In this document: positions 34,319 to 42,491 of the stretch, one piece after another
How the letters are laid out: each line of letters starts with the position of its first letter
How positions within the stretch are numbered: position 1 is the first letter of the stretch
Source: Pseudomonas sp. Gutcm_11s
GTDB taxonomy: Bacteria; Pseudomonadota; Gammaproteobacteria; Pseudomonadales; Pseudomonadaceae
Direction: 5' to 3'
DNA: 64,000 nucleotides
Assembly (NCBI RefSeq): GCF_028649395.1
Contig: NZ_JAQSUW010000017.1
Span: forward strand, 256,116-320,115
The notes under the pieces: model-generated
Database searches by the model: none
Told to the model about the DNA's origin: nothing
Seen by the model: the letters and a program-made list of their open reading frames with translations, nothing else
Made by a program: the position numbers and the translations under genes

Positions 34319-35641
34319 ATGAACAAGTCGACCCTGGCCCTCGCCGTCGCCCTTGCTGCAGTCGCGCAGCAGGCTTCCGCCGGTGGCTTCATCGAAGACA
34401 GCAAGGCCACCCTCGGCCTGCGTAATTTCTATTACGACCGTAACGACAAGAACACTGCGAACAACAGCACCGAGGCCAACGAATGGGGCCAGGGCTTCCT
34501 CTTCAACTACACCTCCGGCTTCACCGAGGGTACCGTTGGCTTCGGTCTGGATGCTGTAGGCCTGCTGGGCCTGAAACTGGATGCCGGCGGTGACGGCGAT
34601 AGCAGCGACAGCCGCAAGCCAGGCCAGCTGTTCCCGCTGGATAGCGACGGCAAGGCCGTGGACGACTACAGCAAGGGCGGTGTGACCGCCAAGGTGCGTG
34701 TGTCGAAGACCGAAGGCCGCCTGGGCACCCTGCAGCCGAAGCTGCCGGTGGTGACCTTCAACGACGGTCGCCTGCTGCCGCAGCTGTTCGACGGTGGCCA
34801 GATCACCTCCAACGAGATCGACAACCTGACCCTGACTGCCGGTCAGCTCGAGCACACCAAGACCCGTTCCTCCACCGACGACATCGGTCTGCGCATCGCC
34901 GCACCGAGCGGCACTACGGTGGTCGACAGCAACAAGTTCTACTTCGCCGGCGGTGACTACAAGATCACCAAGGACCTGGTTGCCCAGTACTACTACGGCA
35001 ACCTGGAAGACTTCTACAAACAGCACTTCCTTGGCCTGACCCATAACTGGGCCATCGGCCCGGGCGCGCTGAAGTCCGACCTGCGTTACTTCGATAGCAG
35101 CTCCGATGGCAAGAACAGCAGTGCCGCTGGCCGTGCTGAGGGCTATGCCAGCAGCGGTTACTGGGCTGCTGGCGACGCCGATCGTGGTGAAGTCGACAAC
35201 CAGACCTGGAGCGCCCTGTTCACCTACACCCTGGGCAGCCATGCACTGAGCGGTGGCTACCAGCAGGTCGAGGGCAGCAGCGCCTTCCCGTTCCTCAACC
35301 AGGGTGACGGCTCCACCGCCTACCTGATCACCGACCGCCAGATCGGCAAGTTCCTGTCGGCCGGCGAGCGCACCTGGCTGGCCGAGTACGCCTACGACTT
35401 CACCAAGGTCGGCGTACCGGGCCTGAAGGCCACCGTGACCTACCTGTCCGGCGACAACATCGACGCCGCCGGCGGTGACCAGAAAGAGTGGGAACGTGAC
35501 TTCCGTCTGGACTACACCCTGCAGGAAGGCGCTCTGAAAGGTCTGGGCTTCTCCTGGCGTAACGCCTCGCTGCGCGGTAACGCAGCAACCGACCAGGACG
35601 AGAACCGTCTGATCGTCAGCTACACCCTGTCGCTCCTCTGA
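34319..35641 (+). CDS. OprD family outer membrane porin
   Basis: 440 residues. A signal peptide (MNKSTLALAVALAAVAQQASA) is followed by the OprD opening GGFIEDSKATLGLRNFYYDRN and alternating beta-strands to a C-terminal LIVSYTLSLL. Other family landmarks are NEWGQGFLFNYTSGFTEGTVGFGLDAVGLLGLKLD and YYYGNLEDFYKQHF. OprD porins let specific small anions or amino acids through the outer membrane. Position at the head of an organosulfur uptake set suggests a sulfonate or sulfate ester substrate. A GC-rich hairpin follows the stop. Confidence 0.92.
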   Translation: MNKSTLALAVALAAVAQQASAGGFIEDSKATLGLRNFYYDRNDKNTANNSTEANEWGQGFLFNYTSGFTEGTVGFGLDAVGLLGLKLDAGGDGDSSDSRKPGQLFPLDSDGKAVDDYSKGGVTAKVRVSKTEGRLGTLQPKLPVVTFNDGRLLPQLFDGGQITSNEIDNLTLTAGQLEHTKTRSSTDDIGLRIAAPSGTTVVDSNKFYFAGGDYKITKDLVAQYYYGNLEDFYKQHFLGLTHNWAIGPGALKSDLRYFDSSSDGKNSSAAGRAEGYASSGYWAAGDADRGEVDNQTWSALFTYTLGSHALSGGYQQVEGSSAFPFLNQGDGSTAYLITDRQIGKFLSAGERTWLAEYAYDFTKVGVPGLKATVTYLSGDNIDAAGGDQKEWERDFRLDYTLQEGALKGLGFSWRNASLRGNAATDQDENRLIVSYTLSLL

Positions 35642-35649
35642 TCGACAAC

Positions 35650-35671
35650 GGCGGGGGCTTCGGCCCCCGCC
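35650..35671 (+). other. Hairpin downstream of the porin gene
   Basis: A perfect 9-bp stem (GGCGGGGGC/GCCCCCGCC) with a TTCG tetraloop and no T-run sits 9 bp after the porin stop and about 60 bp before the next ATG. It is likely an RNA stability element allowing read-through. Confidence 0.6.
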
Positions 35672-35731
35672 ATCTCCTGACCCGGCCGCCAACGGTTGGG
35701 AAGGCCTCACCCCGAGTCCAAGGAGATTCCC

Positions 35732-36724
35732 ATGAAAAGTTTCAAGCCCCGCCATCTGCTCGCCGCGCTGCTCGCCACCACCCTGCCGCTCGCTACCCAC
35801 GCCGCCGAACCCAAGGAAGTCCGCCTGGACTACGCCTATTACGCGCCTACCAGTCTGGTGCTGAAGGATCAGGGCATCCTCGAGAAACGTTTGGCCGCTG
35901 ACGGCATCGCCGTGAAGTGGGTGTTCAGCCAGGGCAGCAACCGCTCCCTCGAATATCTCAACGGTGGCAGCGTCGACTTCGCTTCCACTGCCGGCCTCGC
36001 CGCCGTGCTCAGCCGTGCCAACGGCAGCCCGGTGAAGACCGTGTACATCGCCAGCCGTCCGGAATGGACCGCCCTGGCCGTGCCCAAGGATTCGTCGATC
36101 AAGACCCTGGCCGACCTCAAGGGCAAGAAGGTCGCCGCCACCAAGGGCACCGACCCCTACCTGTTCCTCCTGCGCAGCCTGCACAGCGCCGGCCTCGGCA
36201 AGAGCGACGTGGAGATCGTCCACCTGCAACATCCGGACGGCCGCGTCGCCCTGGAGCGCGGTGACGTGGACGCCTGGGCCGGCCTCGACCCGCACCTCGC
36301 CGCCAGCCAGCTGCAAGCCGGCTCGCGCCTGCTGTATCGCAATGTCGAGTTCAACAGCTACGGCGTGCTCAACGTCAGCGACAAGTTCCTCAAGGAACAG
36401 CCGCAGCTGATCGGCAAGGTCATCGCCGCCTATGAAGAGGCGCGCCAATGGACCATCGCCCATCCGCAACAGACCGCGGAGCTGCTGGCCAAGGAAGCCA
36501 AGCTGCCGCTGGAAGTGGCCAAGCTGCAGCTGTCGCGTACCGACTTCAGCAACCCGCAGCCGGGTGCCGAACACGTCGCCGCGCTGAAGGCCGCCGCGCC
36601 GATCCTGCTCGACGAGCAGCTGGTACGTCCGGGCGCCGACGTGGCTGCCGTGGTCGACCAGCTGATCAGTCCGCAGCTGGCAGCCGGCGTGATCGGCCAG
36701 CCGGTGGCCAAGGCGGAGCAATAA
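35732..36724 (+). CDS. Aliphatic sulfonate/sulfate ester ABC substrate-binding protein
   Basis: 330 residues with a signal peptide (MKSFKPRHLLAALLATTLPLATHA). The fold is that of SsuA/AtsR: LDYAYYAPTSLVLKDQGILEKRL, GGSVDFASTAGLAAVLSRANG, LADLKGKKVAATKGTDPYLFLLRSLHSAGL and ALERGDVDAWAGLDPHLAAS. AAGGAGA precedes the ATG. Permease and ATPase genes follow directly, so this is a complete ABC importer. The ligand is probably an organosulfur anion; which one is not readable. Confidence 0.92.
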   Translation: MKSFKPRHLLAALLATTLPLATHAAEPKEVRLDYAYYAPTSLVLKDQGILEKRLAADGIAVKWVFSQGSNRSLEYLNGGSVDFASTAGLAAVLSRANGSPVKTVYIASRPEWTALAVPKDSSIKTLADLKGKKVAATKGTDPYLFLLRSLHSAGLGKSDVEIVHLQHPDGRVALERGDVDAWAGLDPHLAASQLQAGSRLLYRNVEFNSYGVLNVSDKFLKEQPQLIGKVIAAYEEARQWTIAHPQQTAELLAKEAKLPLEVAKLQLSRTDFSNPQPGAEHVAALKAAAPILLDEQLVRPGADVAAVVDQLISPQLAAGVIGQPVAKAEQ

Positions 36725-36727
36725 GTC

Positions 36728-37576
36728 ATGCCTGCTAGCAGTCTGCTCGCCACCCTGCTGGCCGCCCGTGCAGCCGTGCGTGGCGAGCATGTGCTCAGCG
36801 TGCGCCGCCCATGGACGGGTAACTGGCGCGGGCTGGTGCTGCCGCTGGCGCTGCTGGTGCTGCTGGAAGTGCTGGTGCGCCTGGACTGGATACCGGCGCA
36901 CCAGCTGCCGGCGCCCAGCCAGGTCGGCCAGACCCTCTGGTGGCTGGCCGCCGGGGGCGAGCTGTGGGGGCATATCGGCGTCAGCCTGGCGCGGGTCGCC
37001 GCCGGTTTCGCCATCGGTGCGGCGCTGGCCGTGCTGATCGGCGCCTGGGTCGGCCTCAGCCGACGTGCCGAGAGTTATCTGGAGCCGACCTTCCAGGCCC
37101 TGCGGGCGATTCCCAGCCTGGCCTGGGTGCCGCTTCTGCTGCTCTGGCTGGGCATCGACGAAACGCCCAAGGTGGTGCTGATCGCCCTCGGCGCCTTCTT
37201 CCCGGTCTACCTGGCGCTGCTCGCCGGCATCCGCAACGTCGACCGCAAGCTGGTCGAGGTCGGCCGCCTGCATCGCCTGTCCGGCGTCGCGCTGACCCGA
37301 CGCATTCTGCTGCCGGCGGCGCTGCCGAGCCTGTTCACCGGCCTGCGCGGGGCGCTCAGCCTGAGCTGGATGTTCCTCGTCGCCGCCGAGCTGATCGCCG
37401 CTACCCAGGGCCTCGGCTACCTGCTCAGCGACGGTCGCGAGACCTCGCGGCCGGATCTGGTGATCGCCGCCATCCTGCTGCTGGCCGTGCTCGGCAAGCT
37501 CAGCGACGGCCTGCTCAAGCAGCTGGAGACCCGTGCGCTGCACTGGCGCGACAGCTTCGTCGGCGGGGAGGGTTGA
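36728..37576 (+). CDS. ABC transporter permease, SsuC family
   Basis: 282 residues with about six membrane segments. The EAA-type loop is LVEVGRLHRLSGVALTRRILLPAALPSLFTGLRGALSLSWMFLVAAEL, preceded by IGAWVGLSRRAESYLEPTFQALRAIPSLAWVPLLLLWLGIDETPKVVLIALGAFFPVYLALLAGI as in SsuC/TauC. It begins 3 bp after the binding-protein stop and forms the inner membrane channel of this importer. Confidence 0.93.
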   Translation: MPASSLLATLLAARAAVRGEHVLSVRRPWTGNWRGLVLPLALLVLLEVLVRLDWIPAHQLPAPSQVGQTLWWLAAGGELWGHIGVSLARVAAGFAIGAALAVLIGAWVGLSRRAESYLEPTFQALRAIPSLAWVPLLLLWLGIDETPKVVLIALGAFFPVYLALLAGIRNVDRKLVEVGRLHRLSGVALTRRILLPAALPSLFTGLRGALSLSWMFLVAAELIAATQGLGYLLSDGRETSRPDLVIAAILLLAVLGKLSDGLLKQLETRALHWRDSFVGGEG

Positions 37577-37578
37577 AG

Positions 37579-38301
37579 ATGAGCAGTGCATTGCTGGAAC
37601 TACGCGGCATCCGCAAGGCCTTCGCCGGCCAGCGGGTGCTGGAAGACGTCGACCTGAGCCTGGCGCCGGGCGAGATCGTCAGCCTGCTCGGCCCCAGTGG
37701 CTGCGGCAAGAGCACCCTGCTGCGCATCGCCGCTGGCCTCGACCAGGACTTCAGTGGCGGCCTGGCGCACAACCCGCTGCTGGATTTCGGCGGCGGCAGC
37801 GGCATCGGCGTGGTGTTCCAGGAGCCGCGCCTGATGCCCTGGCTGAACGTGGCGCAGAACGTCGGCTTTGCCGACGGTCGTGGCGCTGACTCGGAGTGGA
37901 TCGAGCAACTGCTGGAGGACGTCGGCCTGGCCGGCCAGGGCGGCAAGCTGCCCAAGCAGCTCTCCGGCGGCATGGCCCAGCGCGTGGCCATCGCCCGTGG
38001 CCTCTACCAGCGCCCGCAGGTGTTGCTGCTGGACGAGCCGTTCAGCGCGGTGGATGCCTTTACCCGCATGAAACTGCAGGACCTGGTGGTGCGCCTGGCG
38101 GATCGCTACGGCATCGCCCTGCTGCTGGTCACCCACGATCTCGACGAGGCGTTCTATCTCAGCGACCGCGTGCTGATCCTCGGCGGCACTCCCAGTCGCA
38201 TCCAGCGCGAACTGGCCGTGCCGCTGGCACATCCGCGCGACCGTCGCTCGGCCGAACTGGCCTACCTGCGTGGCGAGGCGCTGACCGAGCTGACGCTGTA
38301 A
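37579..38301 (+). CDS. ABC transporter ATP-binding protein, SsuB family
   Basis: 240 residues. The Walker A motif is GPSGCGKSTLLR, the Q-loop VVFQEPRLMPW, the signature LSGGMAQRVAIARGL, the Walker B VLLLDEPFSAVD and the switch His in LLVTHDLDEA. It belongs to the nitrate/sulfonate/taurine ATPase family. It starts 2 bp after the permease stop. A strong terminator follows. Confidence 0.94.
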   Translation: MSSALLELRGIRKAFAGQRVLEDVDLSLAPGEIVSLLGPSGCGKSTLLRIAAGLDQDFSGGLAHNPLLDFGGGSGIGVVFQEPRLMPWLNVAQNVGFADGRGADSEWIEQLLEDVGLAGQGGKLPKQLSGGMAQRVAIARGLYQRPQVLLLDEPFSAVDAFTRMKLQDLVVRLADRYGIALLLVTHDLDEAFYLSDRVLILGGTPSRIQRELAVPLAHPRDRRSAELAYLRGEALTELTL

Positions 38302-38326
38302 ACGAACCTCAGGGTGGAAGCTGTTT

Positions 38327-38351
38327 CCGGGCCGCATGGCCCGGTTTTTTT
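38327..38351 (+). terminator. Terminator of the porin-ABC operon
   Basis: A 7-bp perfect stem (CCGGGCC/GGCCCGG, loop GCAT) is followed by seven T residues, 26 bp after the ATPase stop. Confidence 0.92.
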
Positions 38352-38970
38352 AGCTGCGCTGCAGCGAGGAAGCGGCCAGGCCCAGACCCAAGGCGACCAG
38401 CACGCCACCGATGGCGCGCTCGATCAGGTGCCGGCTGCGGGCGACGAAGCCGCGCGCCGCTTCCGAAGACAAGCCGTAGGCCACCAGGGCGAACCAGAAC
38501 AGGTGCGCGGCGGACATGAACAGGCCGTAACCGAGCTGGGTCAGGGTGGCGGTATCCGGGCTGATTACCTGGGTGAACAGGGCGACCACGAACAGCGTGG
38601 TCTTGGGGTTCAGCGCATTGGTCAGGAAGCCGATGCGCAGCGCCTGCCAGTCACTCAGCTGCGGCGCGGCCACCACCTGCTGCGGGTCGACCTTGCGGCT
38701 GCGCAGCATGCCGATGCCGAGCCAGATCAGGTAGGCGGCGCCGGCGAACTTGACCAGGTTGAACAGCAGGATCGACTGCGAGATCAGCAGGCCGATGCCG
38801 AGCATCGAGTAGGTCACGTGGACCAGCACGCCGAGGCTGATGCCCAGCGCGGTGAGCAGGCCGGCGCGGCGCGAGAGGAACATGCTGTTGCGGCTGACCA
38901 TGGCGAAGTCGGCGCCGGGGCTGATCACGGCGAGCAGGGTGATGGTGACGACCGAGACGAGTTCGAGCAT
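38350..38970 (-). CDS. LysE family amino acid exporter
   Basis: 206 residues with about six membrane segments. The opening TLLAVISPGADFAMVSRNSMFLSRRAGLLTALGISLGVLVHVTYSMLGI and the NALNPKTTLFVVALFTQVI motif are typical of the LysE/RhtB family. It exports amino acids or similar metabolites across the inner membrane by exchange with protons. It is convergent with the ABC operon and adjacent to an XRE regulator on the same strand (66-bp gap), which may control it. Confidence 0.92.
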   Translation of the reverse strand: MLELVSVVTITLLAVISPGADFAMVSRNSMFLSRRAGLLTALGISLGVLVHVTYSMLGIGLLISQSILLFNLVKFAGAAYLIWLGIGMLRSRKVDPQQVVAAPQLSDWQALRIGFLTNALNPKTTLFVVALFTQVISPDTATLTQLGYGLFMSAAHLFWFALVAYGLSSEAARGFVARSRHLIERAIGGVLVALGLGLAASSLQRS

Positions 38971-39036
38971 GGCGCAGTCCGCTTTTCGGGTGGGCAGATC
39001 AAGATGGGGGCAGCCGGCGTTGCCTGCAAGCGCGAC

Positions 39037-39822
39037 CTAGATCTGCGCCAGCTGGCGCAGATACTCGGCACTCTCGGCATCGGCCGGGAAGAAGGTCTCC
39101 AGGGCCAGCTCGGCCAGGGTCACGTCGTTGGGCGTGCCGAACACCGTGGTGGTGCTGATCATGCTCAGCACGCCGTGCTCGGTGCGGAACTGCAGCGGCA
39201 TCAGCACGCTCTCAGGCGCCGGTTCGGCCTTCTCGCTGGGGGCCGGGTAGCTCAGCAGTTCTTCCTGCAGGGCCATCAGCTGTGGGTCGCCGCTGATGTC
39301 GATGTCGTGCTGCAGGCGCATCAGCAGGTAGGCGCGCCACTGCGCCAGGTTGACGATACGCGGCGCCAGGCCGTCCGGATGCAGCGACACGCGCAACACA
39401 TTGAGCGGCGGGCCGAGCAGCTCGGCCGGCAACCCGTCGAGGAAGGGTGCCACCGAAGCATTGGCCGCCAGTAGGTTCCACTGGCGGTCGATGGTCAGCG
39501 CCGGGTAGGGCTCGTGGGCCTTGAGCAACTGCTCGATGGCGGCGCGGGCGGCGGCCAGGGCCGGGTCGTTCAGGCCGTGCTGGCTGTACAGCGGTGCATA
39601 GCCGGCGGCGCTGAGCAGGCGGTTGCGCTCGCGCAGGGGAATCTCCAGCTGTTCGGCCAGGTGCAGCAGCATCTCGCGGCTGGGCAGGGCGCGGCCGGTC
39701 TCGACGAAGCTCAGGTGGCGGGTGGAGATGTCCGCTTCGCAGGCCAGGTCGAGCTGGCTCAGGCGGCGGCGCTGGCGCCACTGGCGCAACAGGGCGCCGA
39801 CGGGGTGATTGACTGTGTTCAT
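39037..39822 (-). CDS. XRE family regulator with MmyB-like ligand domain
   Basis: 261 residues. The N-terminal HTH is LRQWRQRRRLSQLDLACEADISTRHLSFVETGRALPSREMLLHLAEQLEIPLRERNRLLSAAGYAP. The C-terminal MmyB-like domain (about 105-255) resembles a PAS fold and often binds fatty acids (PALTIDRQWNLLAANASVAPFLDGL). The ATG at 39822 gives the normal start. It is divergent from a small membrane protein gene, and a strong palindrome lies between them. Confidence 0.9.
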   Translation of the reverse strand: MNTVNHPVGALLRQWRQRRRLSQLDLACEADISTRHLSFVETGRALPSREMLLHLAEQLEIPLRERNRLLSAAGYAPLYSQHGLNDPALAAARAAIEQLLKAHEPYPALTIDRQWNLLAANASVAPFLDGLPAELLGPPLNVLRVSLHPDGLAPRIVNLAQWRAYLLMRLQHDIDISGDPQLMALQEELLSYPAPSEKAEPAPESVLMPLQFRTEHGVLSMISTTTVFGTPNDVTLAELALETFFPADAESAEYLRQLAQI

Positions 39823-39858
39823 GGGATCGGACGATAGCCCAGGGGCGTCAAGGCGACC

Positions 39859-39875
39859 ATTACCTGGCAGGTAAT
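39859..39875. promoter_or_regulatory. Perfect palindromic operator between XRE regulator and membrane protein
   Basis: A perfect 8-bp inverted repeat ATTACCTG-G-CAGGTAAT lies between the divergent starts at 39822 and 39947. It is the obvious candidate site for the XRE/MmyB protein. Binding is inferred. Confidence 0.7.
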
Positions 39876-39946
39876 CGACGCGCCGCCCGCGGCGGGAGAA
39901 CTCTATGGCCAGGCGCCAGTCCGGCGCCCTCATTGGAGGATTCGCC

Positions 39947-40348
39947 ATGCATACCCTGAACGCTTCTCCGTTGTTGCGCCGCGCCCTGCTCGCCGATGGC
40001 GTGGCCGGCCTGGCCACCGGCTCACTGCTGGTACTGGCCGCCGGCTGGCTTGCCGAGCTGCTGGCCCTGCCGCGCGAACTGCTGCTCGGCGCCGGCTGGC
40101 TGCTGCTGCCGCTGGGCGTGTTCCTGGTCTGGCTGGGCAGCTGCGAGCAGATCAACCGCCTCGCCGTATGGGCGGTGCTGGCGATCAACGCGCTGTGGGT
40201 GATCGACAGCCTGGTGCTGCTGCTCTCCGGCTGGGTCACACCGAACCTGCTCGGCCACGTCTTCGTCATCGGCCAGGCGCTGACGGTGCTGCTGTTTCTC
40301 GAGCTGGAGCTGGTCGGCCTGAAACGTTCCGAACCGCTGGCGGCATGA
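39947..40348 (+). CDS. Small four-helix membrane protein of unknown function
   Basis: 133 residues with about four hydrophobic helices (LLADGVAGLATGSLLVLAAGWLAELL; LLLGAGWLLLPLGVFLVWLG; LAVWAVLAINALWVIDSLVLLLSG; LLGHVFVIGQALTVLLFLELEL). TTGGAGGA precedes the ATG. It is divergent from the MmyB-type regulator with a shared palindrome and is probably its target. I recognise no functional motif. Confidence 0.8.
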   Translation: MHTLNASPLLRRALLADGVAGLATGSLLVLAAGWLAELLALPRELLLGAGWLLLPLGVFLVWLGSCEQINRLAVWAVLAINALWVIDSLVLLLSGWVTPNLLGHVFVIGQALTVLLFLELELVGLKRSEPLAA

Positions 40349-40351
40349 GGG

Positions 40352-41185
40352 TTACTGGGCTGCAACCCGTGTGAGGCGGACAATCTCTCCCGGGTAGCCG
40401 CCCAGGTGTCCACTGGGACCTGCGAAGAAAATTCCATCGACCGTCAACTGATGATCATCCAGATACTGGAGCGGAGTCGTTTTCTTCGCCACGGCTGACC
40501 ATCCACCAAGCCAGAGTGAACGGCCATTGTCGCTGAGGGCTGAGGACTCATATCCCAGGTGGTAGGTGCCTTGTGTCGTGATTCTTTTGCCGTTGTAGCG
40601 ATCAGGAGCACTCAGTAACTCCGCAATGCTTACCTTGAGCGGAGGTTGAGTGTCGCCTTGGGATACGCGCTCTCGTTTTTCTATTGCGTGGCGAGAGGCC
40701 TGCTCGTCGAAGAAGGTGCGGATTTCGGCAATTACATGGCTGCGGGCATCGCCAGCATTGGTGGTGGCGAAAGACAGCCGGGTTTCCTGGCAGTCTGCGT
40801 CAAAGATGAGCTGGACCTGCTGAAACGGTGTTTCGGGAGTTTTGGGGTCGCTTTGTAGATCGAAGATACCCAGGGATTTCAGCCGTTGGGCTAGAGCCAG
40901 CATCTCTTCTGCGTTGGGACCAGGCTGCTCCGAATAGAAACGGTGGTAATCCAGACTCGAGTCGGTGGCGCTTTCGGCTTTAGTGCCCAGTACATCTAAG
41001 GACTTACTGTATTGAAAAAGACCGTTCTGGTTGAGCAGTAGCTGCTCGTCGACAGACATAACCGAGTCGGCGTTGCTCACGGTTCCTCGGGTGCTGAAGT
41101 GCAGAAAAACTCCATCGCACTCCTGTGCGATTGCTCCTGTACTGGCTGTGGCCAGACTGAGGGTCAGTCCTAGTGCCTTACGCAT
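40352..41185 (-). CDS. Lower-GC secreted protein of unknown function
   Basis: 277 residues with a signal peptide (MRKALGLTLSLATASTGAIAQ, cleavage near 21) and an AAAGGAC ribosome-binding site. Two Cys (ECDGVF and DADCQETRL) could form a disulfide. A C-terminal segment (SIAELLSAPDRYNGKRITTQGTYHLGYESSALS) resembles small beta-barrel domains seen in several secreted proteins. Base composition and codon use are visibly less GC-rich than in the neighbours, suggesting later acquisition. I do not recognise the family. Confidence 0.75.
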   Translation of the reverse strand: MRKALGLTLSLATASTGAIAQECDGVFLHFSTRGTVSNADSVMSVDEQLLLNQNGLFQYSKSLDVLGTKAESATDSSLDYHRFYSEQPGPNAEEMLALAQRLKSLGIFDLQSDPKTPETPFQQVQLIFDADCQETRLSFATTNAGDARSHVIAEIRTFFDEQASRHAIEKRERVSQGDTQPPLKVSIAELLSAPDRYNGKRITTQGTYHLGYESSALSDNGRSLWLGGWSAVAKKTTPLQYLDDHQLTVDGIFFAGPSGHLGGYPGEIVRLTRVAAQ

Positions 41186-41248
41186 GTCCTTTGCTCCGTA
41201 AAAGCCCTGATCCGGACGCTACCCATTAGGTATTTCAGGAGCAATAGC

Positions 41249-41274
41249 AAAAAGCCCGGCAGATGCCGGGCTTT
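41249..41274 (-). terminator. Terminator after the second sbp gene
   Basis: A 10-bp stem (AAAGCCCGGC/GCCGGGCTTT, loop AGAT) is followed by T residues on the minus strand, 19 bp beyond the sbp stop. Confidence 0.9.
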
Positions 41275-41292
41275 CTGGTGTCACTGGCTGAC

Positions 41293-42285
41293 TTACTGGG
41301 CGGTGTAGATCTGGTCGAACACGCCGCCGTCGTTGAAGTGGGTCTTCTGGATGCTCGGCCAGTCGCCGAAGGTCTCGTTCACGTTGAGGAAGGTAACCTT
41401 GGGGAAGCGGTCGGAGAACTCGGCGAGGATTTTCTCGTTGCGCGGGCGCAGGTAGTTGTTGGCGGCGATGCGCTGGCCCTCGTCGGACCACAGGTACTTC
41501 AGGTAGGCCTCGGCCTCGGCGCGGGTGCCTTTCTTGTCGACCACCTTGTCGACCACCGACACCGGCGGCTCGGCCTGGGCGGAGACGGTCGGGTAGACCA
41601 CTTCGAAGCCGCCGCGACCAAATTCGCGGGCGATCATCTCGGCCTCGTTCTCGAAGGTCACCAGCACGTCGCCGATCTGGTTCTGCATGAAGGTGGTGGT
41701 GGCGGCGCGGCCACCGGTGTCGAGTACCGGCGCCTGCTTGAACAGCTTGCCGACGAAGTCCTTGGCCTTGGTCTTGTCGCCGCCGTTCTGCAGCACGTAG
41801 CCCCAGGCGGAGAGGTAGGTGTAGCGGCCGTTACCCGAGGTCTTCGGGTTCGGCACCACGACCTGGACGCCATCCTTGAGCAGGTCAGGCCAGTCTTTCA
41901 GGGCCTTGGGGTTGCCCTTGCGCACGATGAACACGGTGGCGGAGGTAAAGGGGGCGCTGTTGTTCGGCAGGCGCGCGGCCCAGTCTTCGGGGATCAGCTT
42001 GCCGTGCTCGGCCAGGGCGTTGATGTCGGTGGCCATGTTCATGGTGATGACGTCGGCCGGCAGGCCGTCGATCACGGCGCGGGCCTGTTTGCTCGAACCG
42101 CCGTGGGACATCTGGATGGTCAGCGCTTTGCCGCCCTCGGCCTGCCAGTGCTTCTGGAACGCGGCGTTGTAGTCCTTGTAGAAGTCGCGCATCACGTCAT
42201 AGGAGACGTTGAGCAGGGTCGCCGCCTGGGCGGAGGTGGCCAGGGCGAAGCTGGCGGCCAGGGAGAGGGACAGTAGGCGTTTCAT
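41293..42285 (-). CDS. sbp: Second periplasmic sulfate-binding protein
   Basis: 330 residues with a signal peptide (MKRLLSLSLAASFALATSAQA). It is paralogous to the protein at 27519-28517: LLNVSYDVMRDFYKDYNAAF, IQMSHGGSSKQARAVIDGLPADVITMNMATDIN and NPKTSGNGRYTYLSAWGY. It stands alone without permease genes and must use CysTWA or another transporter. It is divergent from lsfA across an AT-rich control region. Confidence 0.94.
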   Translation of the reverse strand: MKRLLSLSLAASFALATSAQAATLLNVSYDVMRDFYKDYNAAFQKHWQAEGGKALTIQMSHGGSSKQARAVIDGLPADVITMNMATDINALAEHGKLIPEDWAARLPNNSAPFTSATVFIVRKGNPKALKDWPDLLKDGVQVVVPNPKTSGNGRYTYLSAWGYVLQNGGDKTKAKDFVGKLFKQAPVLDTGGRAATTTFMQNQIGDVLVTFENEAEMIAREFGRGGFEVVYPTVSAQAEPPVSVVDKVVDKKGTRAEAEAYLKYLWSDEGQRIAANNYLRPRNEKILAEFSDRFPKVTFLNVNETFGDWPSIQKTHFNDGGVFDQIYTAQ

Positions 42286-42336
42286 CGGATGTCCTTATGG
42301 GGATGGGAGCGCAGGCGACTATAAGAGAGTCACGCA

Positions 42337-42353
42337 TATTCTTTGAAAGAATA
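42337..42353. promoter_or_regulatory. Perfect palindrome upstream of the second sbp
   Basis: TATTCTTT-G-AAAGAATA is a perfect inverted repeat 52-68 bp upstream of the sbp start. Its arms are the same 8-base words as the arms of the repeat at oscA, in the opposite order. Confidence 0.6.
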
Positions 42354-42402
42354 ATTGTTTAGGTACTTATGCCGTAACGCTCGTGATGAATATTTCTATA
42401 TG

Positions 42403-42426
42403 GAATAAATAAATCGTTATTTATTC
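42403..42426. promoter_or_regulatory. Inverted repeat upstream of lsfA-ssu
   Basis: The 10-bp perfect arms GAATAAATAA and TTATTTATTC are separated by ATCG, about 66-89 bp before the lsfA ATG. The right arm is within the 13-base word shared exactly with the oscA upstream region. It is a candidate CysB-type site. Confidence 0.6.
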
Positions 42427-42491
42427 TTTTTACTTTGTTTCGTTCCTGATCATAGTGAGCCCCACGCAACGAACTGCCAAGGAGCATCACC

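Noticed and set aside
34166..37591. A 1141-codon open frame on the minus strand
   Set aside because: It runs antisense through the porin, binding-protein and permease genes, which have clear families, signal peptides and ribosome-binding sites. Its composition is that of an antisense shadow in high-GC DNA.
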